Positions 1 through 6,472 of a DNA stretch of 12,382 nt are shown here, piece by piece. A program made the translations under genes and the position numbers. Origin of the DNA: an uncultured Collinsella sp. (GTDB lineage: Bacteria; Actinomycetota; Coriobacteriia; Coriobacteriales; Coriobacteriaceae); NCBI GenBank assembly GCA_900756725.1, contig CAAELJ010000060.1, forward strand, positions 1 through 12,382, given 5' to 3'. Each line of letters begins with the position of its first letter. Within the stretch, counting starts at the first letter, position 1. The notes under the pieces were generated by a model, which saw only the letters and a program-made list of their open reading frames with translations, was not told the DNA's origin and did no database searches.

Positions 1-216
1 CTCGCCGGTAGCGTGGGCGCGTACCATGCCCGAAAGCAGAACACCGGTACCGGCGTTGGTAAAGACCACGTCGTAGGCAATGCCGTCCTGCAGCTGGTAC
101 TCCTTTTCGCCCACCGTGTAGGTGGCGACATCGACCTTGCCGGTCAGCGGATATGAGTCTCCGGGAAACTCGAGCTGCTCGGAAAGATCGACGGTAACGC
201 TCGGGAACTCAGCCAT
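1..216 (-). CDS. yceD: YceD/DUF177-family protein, N-terminal part (runs off window)
   Basis: Seventy-two codons are open from ATG at 216 to the window edge, beginning MAEFPSVTVDLSEQLEFPGD, so only the N-terminal part of the protein is visible. The family (DUF177, large ribosomal RNA subunit accumulation protein YceD) supports 23S rRNA accumulation and usually sits just before rpmF, the gene for ribosomal protein L32. Family membership is judged from the short N-terminal text plus position after coaD and a coiled-coil gene, as in other Actinomycetota. The conserved cysteines of the family's second half lie outside the window. Its ATG shares one base with the TAA of the upstream gene (TAATG) and there is no strong Shine-Dalgarno sequence, so translation is probably coupled. 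I expect rpmF next to the left. Identification is fairly secure but not proven from this fragment. Confidence 0.72.
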   Translation of the reverse strand, partial: MAEFPSVTVDLSEQLEFPGDSYPLTGKVDVATYTVGEKEYQLQDGIAYDVVFTNAGTGVLLSGMVRAHATGE

Positions 217-713
217 TACCACTGACCGTTCTGCTGAGCGGCGCCCTCGTTGAGCTGCTGACGGCAACGGGTGACGGTGCCGGTCAGACTCTTAAGGTTC
301 TCCTCGAGGTGCGTAAAGACCTGCTCGGCGTAATCCTCGGCGGCATAACGCGTCTCGCGCTCGTACTGCTGGGCACGGTCGCGGATGTCGTCGGCCTGCT
401 GCTGGGCTAAGCGGACGATCTCCTGCTCACCGGCAATGGTGAGCGCCTGCTGCTGAGCATCGGCAATGATGGAATCGGCCTGAGCGGCGGCGGAAGCCAT
501 AAGCTCCTCGCGCTCTTTGAGGATACGGCGGGACTTCTGCCACTCCTCGGGATAGCTCATGCGGATCTCATCGAGGATGTTAAAGAAGACGTCGGCGTCG
601 ATAACCTTCATCTGGGCGTTCTTGCCGAACGGCGTCTTAGCCTCTTCGATGAGCCCCTCGAGCTCGTCGACAAGACTCACGATCCTGTCGCCAGGAAAAA
701 TCTCGCCCGGCAT
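216..713 (-). CDS. Small DivIVA/SepIVA-like coiled-coil protein
   Basis: This encodes 165 residues starting MPGEIFPGDRIVSLVDELEG. Two upstream in-frame ATGs (at 737 and 728) are open, but AAAGGAG lies 5 nt before the ATG at 713, so I chose that start. The first ~60 residues look like the globular start of a DivIVA-type protein (VDELEGLIEEAK, then DVFFNILDEIRMSYPEEWQ). Residues ~60-120 form an Ala/Gln/Glu-rich coiled coil with repeated AxxQAxxII-type heptads (AAAQADSIIADAQQQA). A second amphipathic helix follows (THLEENLKSLTGTV). No membrane segment or signal peptide is visible. From memory, the N-terminal and C-terminal portions resemble mycobacterial SepIVA (Rv2927c), a septation factor also encoded beside a YceD-family gene and rnc, but this copy is about 80 residues shorter, mostly in the coiled coil. 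Role in division or peripheral growth is inference. It is sometimes annotated as an ATPase or F0 subunit b-like protein because of the coiled coil. Confidence 0.75.
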   Translation of the reverse strand: MPGEIFPGDRIVSLVDELEGLIEEAKTPFGKNAQMKVIDADVFFNILDEIRMSYPEEWQKSRRILKEREELMASAAAQADSIIADAQQQALTIAGEQEIVRLAQQQADDIRDRAQQYERETRYAAEDYAEQVFTHLEENLKSLTGTVTRCRQQLNEGAAQQNGQW

Positions 714-718
714 CCGGT

Positions 719-725
719 CTCCTTT
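719..725 (-). promoter_or_regulatory. Ribosome binding site deciding the start at 713
   Basis: On the minus strand AAAGGAG is followed by 5 nt (ACCGG) and then ATG at 713. The alternative in-frame ATGs at 737 and 728 lie upstream of or overlap this site and have no Shine-Dalgarno sequence of their own. This trims eight residues from the longest open frame of the SepIVA-like gene. Confidence 0.8.
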
Positions 726-781
726 CATAGGTAACATATCATCGTGTTAGTTTACCACATGCCACCAGGCAATAAAAAACG

Positions 782-1279
782 TCACGAAAAGCGATGTTTG
801 AGCGCTTCGACCACGTTGGGCGGCACAAACGTCGACACGTCGCTGCCAAGCGACGCGATCTGGCGCACCACCGAACTCGAGATATAGCCGTACTGCGGAG
901 CACTCATGACAAAGATGGACTCCAACTCGCTATCCAGGCGATAGTTGAGGTCGGCCTGCTGCAACTCGTACTCAAAGTCGGTCATGGCACGCAGGCCCTT
1001 AACGACGGCACCTGCCCCCTGTTCACGTGCAAAGTCGACCAGCAGACCGGTGAAGGGCAGTACCTCGACGCCGTCCAAATCACCGAGGGCCTCGCGGGCC
1101 AGCGCCACGCGCTCGTCGAGCATAAAGGTGGTACCCACGCCGTTTTTACCCTGCGATTCGGCCACGGCGACGATCACGCTGGGAAAGATGCGGCGAGCTC
1201 GGCGGATCACGTCGATATGGCCAAAGGTGATGGGATCGAAGGTGCCCGGGACGATCACGCGGTTGATGGTGTCATTCAT
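782..1279 (-). CDS. coaD: Phosphopantetheine adenylyltransferase (PPAT)
   Basis: A cytosolic enzyme of 165 residues, the usual CoaD length. It transfers AMP from ATP to 4'-phosphopantetheine, giving dephospho-CoA, the penultimate step of coenzyme A synthesis. Nucleotidyltransferase signatures are present in order: PGTFDPITFGH at residues 11-21 containing the T/HxGH nucleotide-binding motif, then KGLRAMTDFEYELQQADLN at 94-112, and YGYISSSVVRQIA at ~130-142, the conserved ISSS loop. The frame stays open upstream to 1531, but that part shadows rsmD. The start at 1279 is supported by GGAGG six nt upstream and by alignment of the PGTFDP motif near the N terminus. It overlaps the end of rsmD by 8 bp, the common rsmD-coaD pairing. 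The gap to the next gene is about 70 bp with no clear terminator. Identification is secure. Confidence 0.97.
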   Translation of the reverse strand: MNDTINRVIVPGTFDPITFGHIDVIRRARRIFPSVIVAVAESQGKNGVGTTFMLDERVALAREALGDLDGVEVLPFTGLLVDFAREQGAGAVVKGLRAMTDFEYELQQADLNYRLDSELESIFVMSAPQYGYISSSVVRQIASLGSDVSTFVPPNVVEALKHRFS

Positions 1280-1916
1280 GGGTGTCCTCCGAAGGCGCAT
1301 CCTCGTCATTTTCGTTCTCGTCAGCATGATCGTTCTCGTCCTCGGCCACCCAGCGCAGCAAGTCAACCGAGGTAATGCCGTAGCGCTTCTCTCGCACGGT
1401 CTTAAAACCAGCCGGATGAGCACCTGCATCGGCTGCGGCATGCTCAAACAGGGCAAAGGCCCCGGGCGCCAGCAGTCCCTGCTGGGAAAGATTTTGCAGC
1501 AGCTCCTCGACCGGCTCGGCGCCAAAGGCATAGGGCGGGTCGAGCAAGATCAGATCAAAGGGACCACCCGGCACACGGCCGCGCGAGGCGCTCGCCAGCA
1601 CATCGCCGGTAACGACACGCCAACGCGAGCGGTCGCGGCACAGCGACTCGATATTCTTGGTGATCAGACGGGCGGCATTGCGATCGATCTCGAACGTGGT
1701 GAGCGAGCGGGCGCCACGCGAGAGCATCTCGATTCCCAGGGCGCCGGAGCCGCCAAAGGCGTCCAGCACGCGGACCTCGTCCAGATCGAAGTCGAACGCC
1801 GACATGACCATGGACGCGCATGCCTCGCGCACGCGATCGGTCGTGGGACGGGTGACATCGCGCCCACGCGGCTCTTCGATCTTGCGGCCGCGCCATTCAC
1901 CGCCGATGATTCTCAT
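1272..1916 (-). CDS. rsmD: 16S rRNA (guanine966-N2)-methyltransferase RsmD
   Basis: A 214-residue SAM-dependent methyltransferase that modifies the 2-amino group of G966 (E. coli numbering) in 16S rRNA of the 30S subunit. Visible signatures are the N-terminal MRIIGGEWRGRKI, RPTTDRVREA at 23-32, the SAM-binding glycine motif DAFGGSGALGIE at 52-63 (DxFxGSGALGIE in the family), and the catalytic DPPY at 126-129. KRYGITSVDLLRW at 178-189 closes the core fold. After residue ~191 comes an unusual tail of about 23 residues made largely of Asp, Glu, Asn and His, which is beyond the normal end of the family and overlaps the coaD ribosome binding site region. The ATG overlaps the recG TGA as ATGA. AAGGAGG lies 10 nt upstream, within recG. 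The core identification is very secure; the tail's role is unknown. Confidence 0.96.
   Translation of the reverse strand: MRIIGGEWRGRKIEEPRGRDVTRPTTDRVREACASMVMSAFDFDLDEVRVLDAFGGSGALGIEMLSRGARSLTTFEIDRNAARLITKNIESLCRDRSRWRVVTGDVLASASRGRVPGGPFDLILLDPPYAFGAEPVEELLQNLSQQGLLAPGAFALFEHAAADAGAHPAGFKTVREKRYGITSVDLLRWVAEDENDHADENENDEDAPSEDTHE
1286..1290 (-). promoter_or_regulatory. Ribosome binding site of coaD inside rsmD
   Basis: GGAGG on the minus strand, 6 nt before the coaD ATG. It lies within the last codons of rsmD, so ribosomes finishing rsmD pass over it. It fixes the coaD start at 1279 and excludes the longer open frame reaching 1531. Confidence 0.75.
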
Positions 1917-4090
1917 CCTCCGCTGACCTCCTTAAAGATATGTCGATAACGCATGGCGACCGCGTCGCGCAAGGGGCGCGTCGCCACGGAGTCAAGGTTG
2001 CAAGCATACCGCAAGAGCTCGACCGCGTCCAAATGGGCCCATTCGATAAGATCCTCGTCGGCGTCCAGGTCCACAAAGCGCAGGGTCACGCCGCCGTGCT
2101 GGCGGTAGCCCAGGATCTCGCCCTCGTGGCGCAGGCGCAGGTCCATCTGGGCGAGCGCAAAGCCGTCAGAGGTCTTTTCGAGCGACTGGAGACGGTCTTG
2201 TGCCGCCGACGCGCCACCGTTGCCCTTGGAGTGCGTCATGACCAGGCAAGTGCCCGACACGCTGCCGCGGCCCACGCGGCCGCGCAGCTGGTGCAGGGCC
2301 GCCAAGCCAAAGCGCTCACCGTTCTCGATGACCATGACGGTGGCGTTGGGCACGTCGACGCCTACCTCGACCACCGTGGTCGAGACGAGCACGTCGATCT
2401 CACCGCGCTTGAAGGCATCGATCACGCGGTCCTTCTCCCCCGCCGGCATGCGGCCATGAAGGCGCTCAATGGTAAGTCCCGGCAGGGCCAGACGCAGTCG
2501 GTCGAGCTCGGTTGCCGTATCGTGCAGCGGTACAGGCACGGTCACGCGGCCCTCGTCGTCGCGGGCGATACCGGGTACGTCTTCCAGCTCATCGGCCGAG
2601 TCACTCGGCTCCACAAGCGGGCAGATCACGTAAGCCTGCTGGCCCTTTTCATACGCCTCGCGGATGGCACCGTAGGCCAAATCGCGGCTCGACTCGGTGA
2701 GCACGCGCGTCGTAACGCCCGCCCCCGGAACAGGTCGACGGCGGATGATGCTCGTGTCCAGGTCGCCGTAGACCGAGAGCGCCAACGTGCGCGGGATCGG
2801 CGTGGCCGTCATAACGAGAAGGTCGGCACCCGGGCCCTTGGCACGCAGGGCATTGCGCTGGCCCACACCAAAGCGGTGCTGCTCGTCGATGACGACAAGC
2901 GACAGATGCTTAAACGCCACGTTGTCCGAAAGGACCGCGTGGGTTCCAAAGAGGACGTCGAGCTCGCCCGATTCCAGCTGCGCATGAATCTGTTCACGCT
3001 CGGCCGCCGGCGTGGCGCCCGTCAGGAGCGCCCAGGTCATGCCAGCCTGCGAGAGCAAGGGGCCGGTCTTATCGGCATATTGACGCGCCAGCACGCCCGT
3101 AGGCGCCATAACGCAGGACTGAGTTCCCGAATCGGCCGCGACGGCCAGCGCGCAAGCGGCGACGGCCGTCTTGCCGGTACCGACGTCGCCCAGTAGCAGG
3201 CGGTTCATCACGCGCCCGCCATCGCACATATCGTGCAGGATGTCTTGGAACGCGGCCTCCTGCTCGTCGCTCAGCGAAAACGGCAGGGCCTGCCTAAGCG
3301 CGACCAAGTGCTCGCCCGCGGCGTGGGCGTAGGGAACCACCTCGACCAAGCCGCCATCGTTGCGCAGACGCAGCGCGAGCTGCAAGCAGAGACACTCCTC
3401 GTAGGCAAGACGCCGGCGCGCGATATCGCGCTCGGCCATACTCGAAGGAAAGTGGATCGAGCGCAACGCACGGGCATTGCTCATCAGCCGGCGCTTGACG
3501 CGTAAGCGCGCAGGAATCGGGTCGAAGGGATTACTGACGACCTCGAGCGCGCCGCTCACGATGCGGCGCATCCACGCCTGGCTCACGCCATCGCTCACGT
3601 AATGGACCGGCAGGATAGTGCCCGCGGCGCGCCCGTCCTCGAGCTTTTCGAAATGCGGCGAGGCCATCTGCTTAAAGCCGTAGGCAAACTCGACCTTACC
3701 CATCACGGCCAGGCGGTCGCCCTGCTTAAACTGCTGGGCAATCCAGGGCTGACGGAAAAAGGCGACTTGCAGCACGCCCGTCTCGTCCACCAGCGAGACC
3801 TCGGTCATCTGCATACGCGGACGGGGCTGCTTTTGAACGATACGATCGACCGTGGCGACTATCGTGCACACAGTACCGATGGGAGCCATCTCGATGGACC
3901 AGGAGCGCGTAAAGTCGAGATATCGATGAGGGATATGGAGAAGGAGGTCCCCCACCGTCCGAATTCCCAGACGGCGAAGGGCCTCCTCACGTTTACCCGA
4001 AACATATTTGAGTCGCGCGATATCCTCGTCGAGCGCATTGCTCTGGGCAAAGCGCTCCGAGACGCGCGGCACGGAGCACAGCTCGGACAT
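1913..4090 (-). CDS. recG: ATP-dependent DNA helicase RecG
   Basis: A 725-residue superfamily 2 double-strand DNA translocase that regresses stalled replication forks and processes branched recombination intermediates. Layout: an N-terminal helical region with LGIRTVGDLLLHIPHRYLDF (41-60), an OB-fold wedge domain at roughly 65-150 that grips branched DNA, then two helicase lobes. Motifs are Walker A GDVGTGKT (301-308), the DEQH box in IDEQHRFGVGQR (401-412), MTATPIPRTLA (427-437), HGRMPAGEK (545-553) and QLRGRVGRG (601-609). The C-terminal segment reads LRHEGEILGYRQHG (653-666), where many RecG proteins have LRGPGE.LGTRQ; mycobacterial RecG, from memory, has a similar RREGD form. The ATG is 10 bp after the fakA TAG. 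The Shine-Dalgarno is weak, so coupling to fakA or a slightly different start remains possible. Its TGA overlaps the rsmD start. Identification is very secure. Confidence 0.97.
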   Translation of the reverse strand: MSELCSVPRVSERFAQSNALDEDIARLKYVSGKREEALRRLGIRTVGDLLLHIPHRYLDFTRSWSIEMAPIGTVCTIVATVDRIVQKQPRPRMQMTEVSLVDETGVLQVAFFRQPWIAQQFKQGDRLAVMGKVEFAYGFKQMASPHFEKLEDGRAAGTILPVHYVSDGVSQAWMRRIVSGALEVVSNPFDPIPARLRVKRRLMSNARALRSIHFPSSMAERDIARRRLAYEECLCLQLALRLRNDGGLVEVVPYAHAAGEHLVALRQALPFSLSDEQEAAFQDILHDMCDGGRVMNRLLLGDVGTGKTAVAACALAVAADSGTQSCVMAPTGVLARQYADKTGPLLSQAGMTWALLTGATPAAEREQIHAQLESGELDVLFGTHAVLSDNVAFKHLSLVVIDEQHRFGVGQRNALRAKGPGADLLVMTATPIPRTLALSVYGDLDTSIIRRRPVPGAGVTTRVLTESSRDLAYGAIREAYEKGQQAYVICPLVEPSDSADELEDVPGIARDDEGRVTVPVPLHDTATELDRLRLALPGLTIERLHGRMPAGEKDRVIDAFKRGEIDVLVSTTVVEVGVDVPNATVMVIENGERFGLAALHQLRGRVGRGSVSGTCLVMTHSKGNGGASAAQDRLQSLEKTSDGFALAQMDLRLRHEGEILGYRQHGGVTLRFVDLDADEDLIEWAHLDAVELLRYACNLDSVATRPLRDAVAMRYRHIFKEVSGG

Positions 4091-4100
4091 GGGCAGATGC

Positions 4101-5762
4101 CTACTCGATCGAGAAGATCACGGGATAGAGCGGCTGCTCGCCACGATGGGCGTCGATCTCCAAGTCGGGCTGAGCCTCCTCAATGGCGTCGACGATCTCC
4201 TGGAAGGCCTCATCGGACAGCTCCTCGCCGGCCAGAATCGTCAGCGCGTCGCCCTCCTCTTCCTCCTGCATGCGGTTGATGCAGTCGAGCGTGACCTGCT
4301 TCACATCGGAGCCGACCACGTCGATGGAGCCGGCAATGATACCCATGACGTCACCGGAGTGAATCGGAGAGCCGTCAGAGGCGCTGGAATCGCGCACGGC
4401 ACGGGTGACCTCGCCATCGCGAACCTCGCTGATGGCGTCAACCATAGCGGCAACGGCGTCCTCGAGCTCGGAATCGGGCAGGACCGCGAACAGCGCGGAG
4501 AACGCCTGCGGGACGGTCTTGGTGGGAACGACGGCGACCTTCTTGTCGGTGCAGGCAGAAGCGGCGGCCTCGGCAGCCATGCGGATGTTGCCGTTATTGG
4601 GCAGGATGATGACCGAGGTCGCGTTGACCTGGTCCACCGCGCCCAGCAGGTCGGCGGTCGAGGGGTTCATGGTCTGGCCACCCGAGACGATCACGTCAAC
4701 GCCGAGGGACTTGAGGATGTCGGCCTCGCCCGAACCAGCAGCAACGGCGACAAAGCCCAACGCCTTAGCGGGCTCGGCAGCCTTCTCCTGGTCCTCATGA
4801 ATCTTGGCGGTACGGTCGTGGGCCTCCATCTCCATGTTGTGGATAAAGACCTCGTAGATCTGACCAAGCTGCAGCATGTGCTCGAGCACCAGGTTGGGGG
4901 TGTTGGAGTGCACGTGAATCTTGTAGTCGGGGTAGGCACCCACGAGCAGCTCGCAGTCGCCCATGGAACCCAGGAACTTAAGGCACTCATCCTCATCAAA
5001 GGGAGCGTCGGCCTTAAAGAGGAACTCGTTGCAGTAGCGGAACTCCGAGCCCTCCCAGTCGTCGTTAGCCTCAATCTCAACGCGACCAAGGGCCGCGTCA
5101 CGGGCAGAGCCAGCGGAATCAAACGTGGCGGAGAAATCCTCGACAACGGTGCTGCGGCCAAGCGCGGCGGCAACAAAGTTCTCCAGGAAGATGGCAAAGC
5201 CAAAGGCGCCGGAGTCGACCACGCCGTTCTCCTTCAGAACGGGCAGCAGGTCGGGCGTGCGGGCGACGGACTGGTAGGCCTCGACGACGATGGCATCGAG
5301 CGCGTCCTCGGCCGAGAACTTCTTCTTTTCGCACTCGTCGGCCTTGGTCGAGACATCGCGCAGCACCGTGAGGATCGTGCCCTCGATGGGCTTGCGGACG
5401 GCCTGGAAGGCGACCTTGACGGCGCGACGGAAGGCGAAGGCGATGTTGGCGGACGTGATAGGCTCATCGGCAGAAACGAGACCCTCGGCCACGCCACGCA
5501 GGATCTGCGAGGTGATGACGCCGGAGTTGCCGCGGGCACCCATCAGGGAGCCGTGGGTGATGGCGCCGGCAATGGCCTCCATATCGGCATCGGCGGGAAG
5601 GGCGGAAAGCTCCTTGGTCACCGAGGCGAGCGTGAGCGACATGTTGGTGCCGGTGTCGCCGTCGGGTACGGGGAAGACGTTGAGCTTGTTGATCTCCTCG
5701 GCCTTGTCGGAAACGGCAGCCGCAGCGATCGGAAAACAGGTGCGAATGGTCTTTGCAATCAT
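4101..5762 (-). CDS. fakA: Fatty-acid kinase subunit A (DAK2-type, FakA/YloV)
   Basis: A 553-residue cytosolic kinase. With a FakB (DegV) partner that presents the bound fatty acid, FakA phosphorylates the carboxylate to acyl-phosphate, which can feed PlsX/PlsY phospholipid synthesis. N-terminal DAK2 domain: LNVFPVPDGDTGTNMSLTL at 27-45 holds the metal/ATP Asp residues (D34, D36), and GARGNSGVITSQILRG is at 75-90. The middle domain has IHVHSNTPNLVLEHM (282-296). The C-terminal FakB-binding region has GGQTMNPST (361-369) and ILPNNGNI (386-393), all characteristic of FakA rather than of dihydroxyacetone kinase. Length matches the family. GGAG lies ~12 nt before the ATG, a long spacing. It follows the Asp23-family gene by 27 bp and precedes recG by 10 bp, the same order as yloU-yloV-(sda)-recG in Firmicutes. 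No degV/fakB gene is in the window. Secure. Confidence 0.95.
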   Translation of the reverse strand: MIAKTIRTCFPIAAAAVSDKAEEINKLNVFPVPDGDTGTNMSLTLASVTKELSALPADADMEAIAGAITHGSLMGARGNSGVITSQILRGVAEGLVSADEPITSANIAFAFRRAVKVAFQAVRKPIEGTILTVLRDVSTKADECEKKKFSAEDALDAIVVEAYQSVARTPDLLPVLKENGVVDSGAFGFAIFLENFVAAALGRSTVVEDFSATFDSAGSARDAALGRVEIEANDDWEGSEFRYCNEFLFKADAPFDEDECLKFLGSMGDCELLVGAYPDYKIHVHSNTPNLVLEHMLQLGQIYEVFIHNMEMEAHDRTAKIHEDQEKAAEPAKALGFVAVAAGSGEADILKSLGVDVIVSGGQTMNPSTADLLGAVDQVNATSVIILPNNGNIRMAAEAAASACTDKKVAVVPTKTVPQAFSALFAVLPDSELEDAVAAMVDAISEVRDGEVTRAVRDSSASDGSPIHSGDVMGIIAGSIDVVGSDVKQVTLDCINRMQEEEEGDALTILAGEELSDEAFQEIVDAIEEAQPDLEIDAHRGEQPLYPVIFSIE

Positions 5763-5789
5763 GGGTATTTGAATCTCCGTTTTCGGATG

Positions 5790-6146
5790 CTAGTTCAGAC
5801 GGCTCTTGAGCGCGTCGATGTGGATGCCGATCTTAAGGCTGGCGGGATCGATCTGGGCGATCTCCTGCAGGGTGAAGGCAACGGAGCTCGAAAGATTGTG
5901 GCAGACGGACTTCATGTTGACGCCGTTCTCGAGCACGACGTGAAGATCGACCGTAAGGCCGTTCTCGTCGGCGGAGACAAGCACGCCCTTGCGGAGGCGC
6001 TGGCCGGCAAGCAGGCGCACGCTCTCGGCGCCCTGGAGCTGCTCGGCCATACCGACGACGCCATAGCACGTCATTGCGGCATAACCGGCAATATCGGCAA
6101 TAACGTCGTTCGAGACGCTCAGGCTGCCGTTAATGGTCTCAGACAC
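5790..6146 (-). CDS. Asp23/Gls24-family (DUF322) envelope stress protein, YloU-like
   Basis: Encodes 118 residues from a GTG start (VSETINGSLSVSNDVIADIA). The family (Asp23, YloU, AmaP partners) consists of small soluble proteins that gather at the membrane and are linked to cell-envelope homeostasis; the biochemical role is not settled. Features seen: an N-terminal strand-helix unit ending in CYGVVGMAEQL near 28-37, a central strand pair GLTVDLHVVLENGVNM (63-78), then the final DPASLKIGIHIDALKSR. The pattern GVVGM followed by V.VDLHVVL.YGVN is typical. An ATG at 6179 is open in frame, but AAGGAG six nt before the GTG at 6146 decides the start. No transmembrane helix or signal peptide. It heads the operon with fakA and recG, as yloU heads yloV in Bacillus. 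Family is secure, function is not. Confidence 0.9.
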   Translation of the reverse strand: MSETINGSLSVSNDVIADIAGYAAMTCYGVVGMAEQLQGAESVRLLAGQRLRKGVLVSADENGLTVDLHVVLENGVNMKSVCHNLSSSVAFTLQEIAQIDPASLKIGIHIDALKSRLN

Positions 6147-6152
6147 AAGAAT

Positions 6153-6158
6153 CTCCTT
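6153..6158 (-). promoter_or_regulatory. Ribosome binding site deciding the GTG start at 6146
   Basis: AAGGAG on the minus strand, followed by ATTCTT (6 nt) and GTG. The competing in-frame ATG at 6179 has no Shine-Dalgarno sequence and would add eleven residues unlike the family's start. Confidence 0.8.
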
Positions 6159-6161
6159 ATC

Positions 6162-6178
6162 TGGTGCTCGCGGCACCA
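6162..6178 (-). other. Small hairpin just upstream of the Asp23-family RBS
   Basis: On the minus strand, TGGTGC, a 5-nt loop (CGCGA) and GCACCA make a perfect 6-bp stem that ends three nt before the AAGGAG ribosome binding site. It would lie in the 5' leader of the Asp23-fakA-recG transcript. It could shape the leader or insulate the ribosome binding site. With only six base pairs it may also be chance in GC-rich DNA. Confidence 0.4.
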
Positions 6179-6188
6179 TCTCGTGGGA

Positions 6189-6208
6189 GCAATCATTGCA
6201 ATATTCTA
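6189..6208 (-). promoter_or_regulatory. Candidate promoter -10 with overlapping palindromes for the Asp23-fakA operon
   Basis: On the minus strand a TAGAAT box (6203-6208, five of six matches to TATAAT) lies ~57 nt before the GTG of the Asp23-family gene. I see no good -35 at 16-18 nt, so the promoter call is weak and may need an activator. Directly downstream, where transcription would start, GCAATCATTGC (6189-6199) is a perfect 5+1+5 palindrome, and it overlaps a second palindrome, ATTGCAAT (6195-6202). A dyad over a start site is where repressors commonly bind. No known operator is recognised. Confidence 0.35.
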
Positions 6209-6306
6209 CAACGACCGCGCTATGTTGAGGCGGTGGGTCGCGGGATTACATCCTCGACACGAAATGTTGATATGGCAACGTTCGCGCCAGGCGATCGCGG
6301 CATGAA

Positions 6307-6333
6307 AAAACCCGCCGCATAGCGACGGGTTTT
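6307..6333 (-). terminator. Intrinsic terminator after tRNA-Asn
   Basis: On the minus strand, AAAACCCGTCGC, loop TAT and GCGGCGGGTTTT form a 12-bp stem with one G-U pair and a 3-nt loop, ending in a run of six T. It starts 6 nt after the tRNA's CCA, as expected for a single-tRNA transcript. The opposite strand also ends in several T, so it could work in both directions, though no plus-strand gene approaches it. Confidence 0.93.
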
Positions 6334-6339
6334 ACAACC

Positions 6340-6414
6340 TGGCTCCCCGGGTAGGACTCGAACCTACAACAGCGCGGTTAACAGCCGCGTGCTCTACCAT
6401 TGAGCTACCGAGGA
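6340..6414 (-). tRNA. tRNA-Asn (anticodon GUU)
   Basis: A 75-nt cloverleaf including an encoded CCA. The acceptor stem pairs TCCTCGG (5') with CCGGGGA (3'), with one G-U at the fourth pair and G as the discriminator base. The D arm contains AGCTCAATGGTAGAGC. The anticodon stem CGCGG/CCGCG encloses the loop CTGTTAA, giving anticodon GTT, which reads AAC and AAU for asparagine. The T arm is GTAGG TTCGAGT CCTAC, containing the expected TTCGA. It is a single-gene unit with its own promoter and terminator, placed between rpoD and the Asp23-fakA operon. Confidence 0.98.
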
Positions 6415-6444
6415 ATAGGTGCGTGCTCTCAAGCAACGAAGTTT

Positions 6445-6472
6445 ATTATACGGACGAATCAGCTTAGGGCAA
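6445..6472 (-). promoter_or_regulatory. Promoter of tRNA-Asn
   Basis: On the minus strand, TTGCCC (6467-6472, four of six matches to TTGACA), a 16-nt spacer and a perfect TATAAT (6445-6450). Transcription would start near 6438, about 24 nt before the tRNA. The 20 nt upstream of the -35 are rich in A runs (6473-6494), like the UP elements of strong stable-RNA promoters. Best promoter in the window. Confidence 0.85.

Noticed and set aside
738..781. Possible terminator or promoter between coaD and the SepIVA-like gene (T run at about 775-780; TTGCCT followed 17 nt later by TAACAC; short TAACA/TGTTA dyad)
   Set aside because: The T run has no good stem before it, the -10 matches only three of six bases, and the dyad is five base pairs. 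I see nothing reliable here.
1280..1531. N-terminal extension of coaD up to 1531
   Set aside because: It overlaps rsmD in another frame, reads as Arg/Pro/Ser-rich text, and the GGAGG-supported ATG at 1279 gives the normal CoaD length.
1940..3196. Open frame of 418 codons on the plus strand, opposite recG
   Set aside because: Antisense shadow; composition is Arg/His/Ala-rich and the helicase motifs on the other strand are intact.
4008..6305. Open frame of 765 codons on the plus strand, opposite fakA, the Asp23-family gene and the recG start
   Set aside because: It mirrors the minus-strand genes codon by codon, has low-complexity Gly/Val/His/Leu-rich composition with no domain, and the minus-strand proteins carry complete family motifs. 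GC-rich third positions remove stops from the antisense frame.
6340..6414. tRNA-Asn as an integration site for a mobile element
   Set aside because: tRNA genes are common attachment sites, but there is no integrase, no repeated tRNA 3' end and only core genes on both sides.
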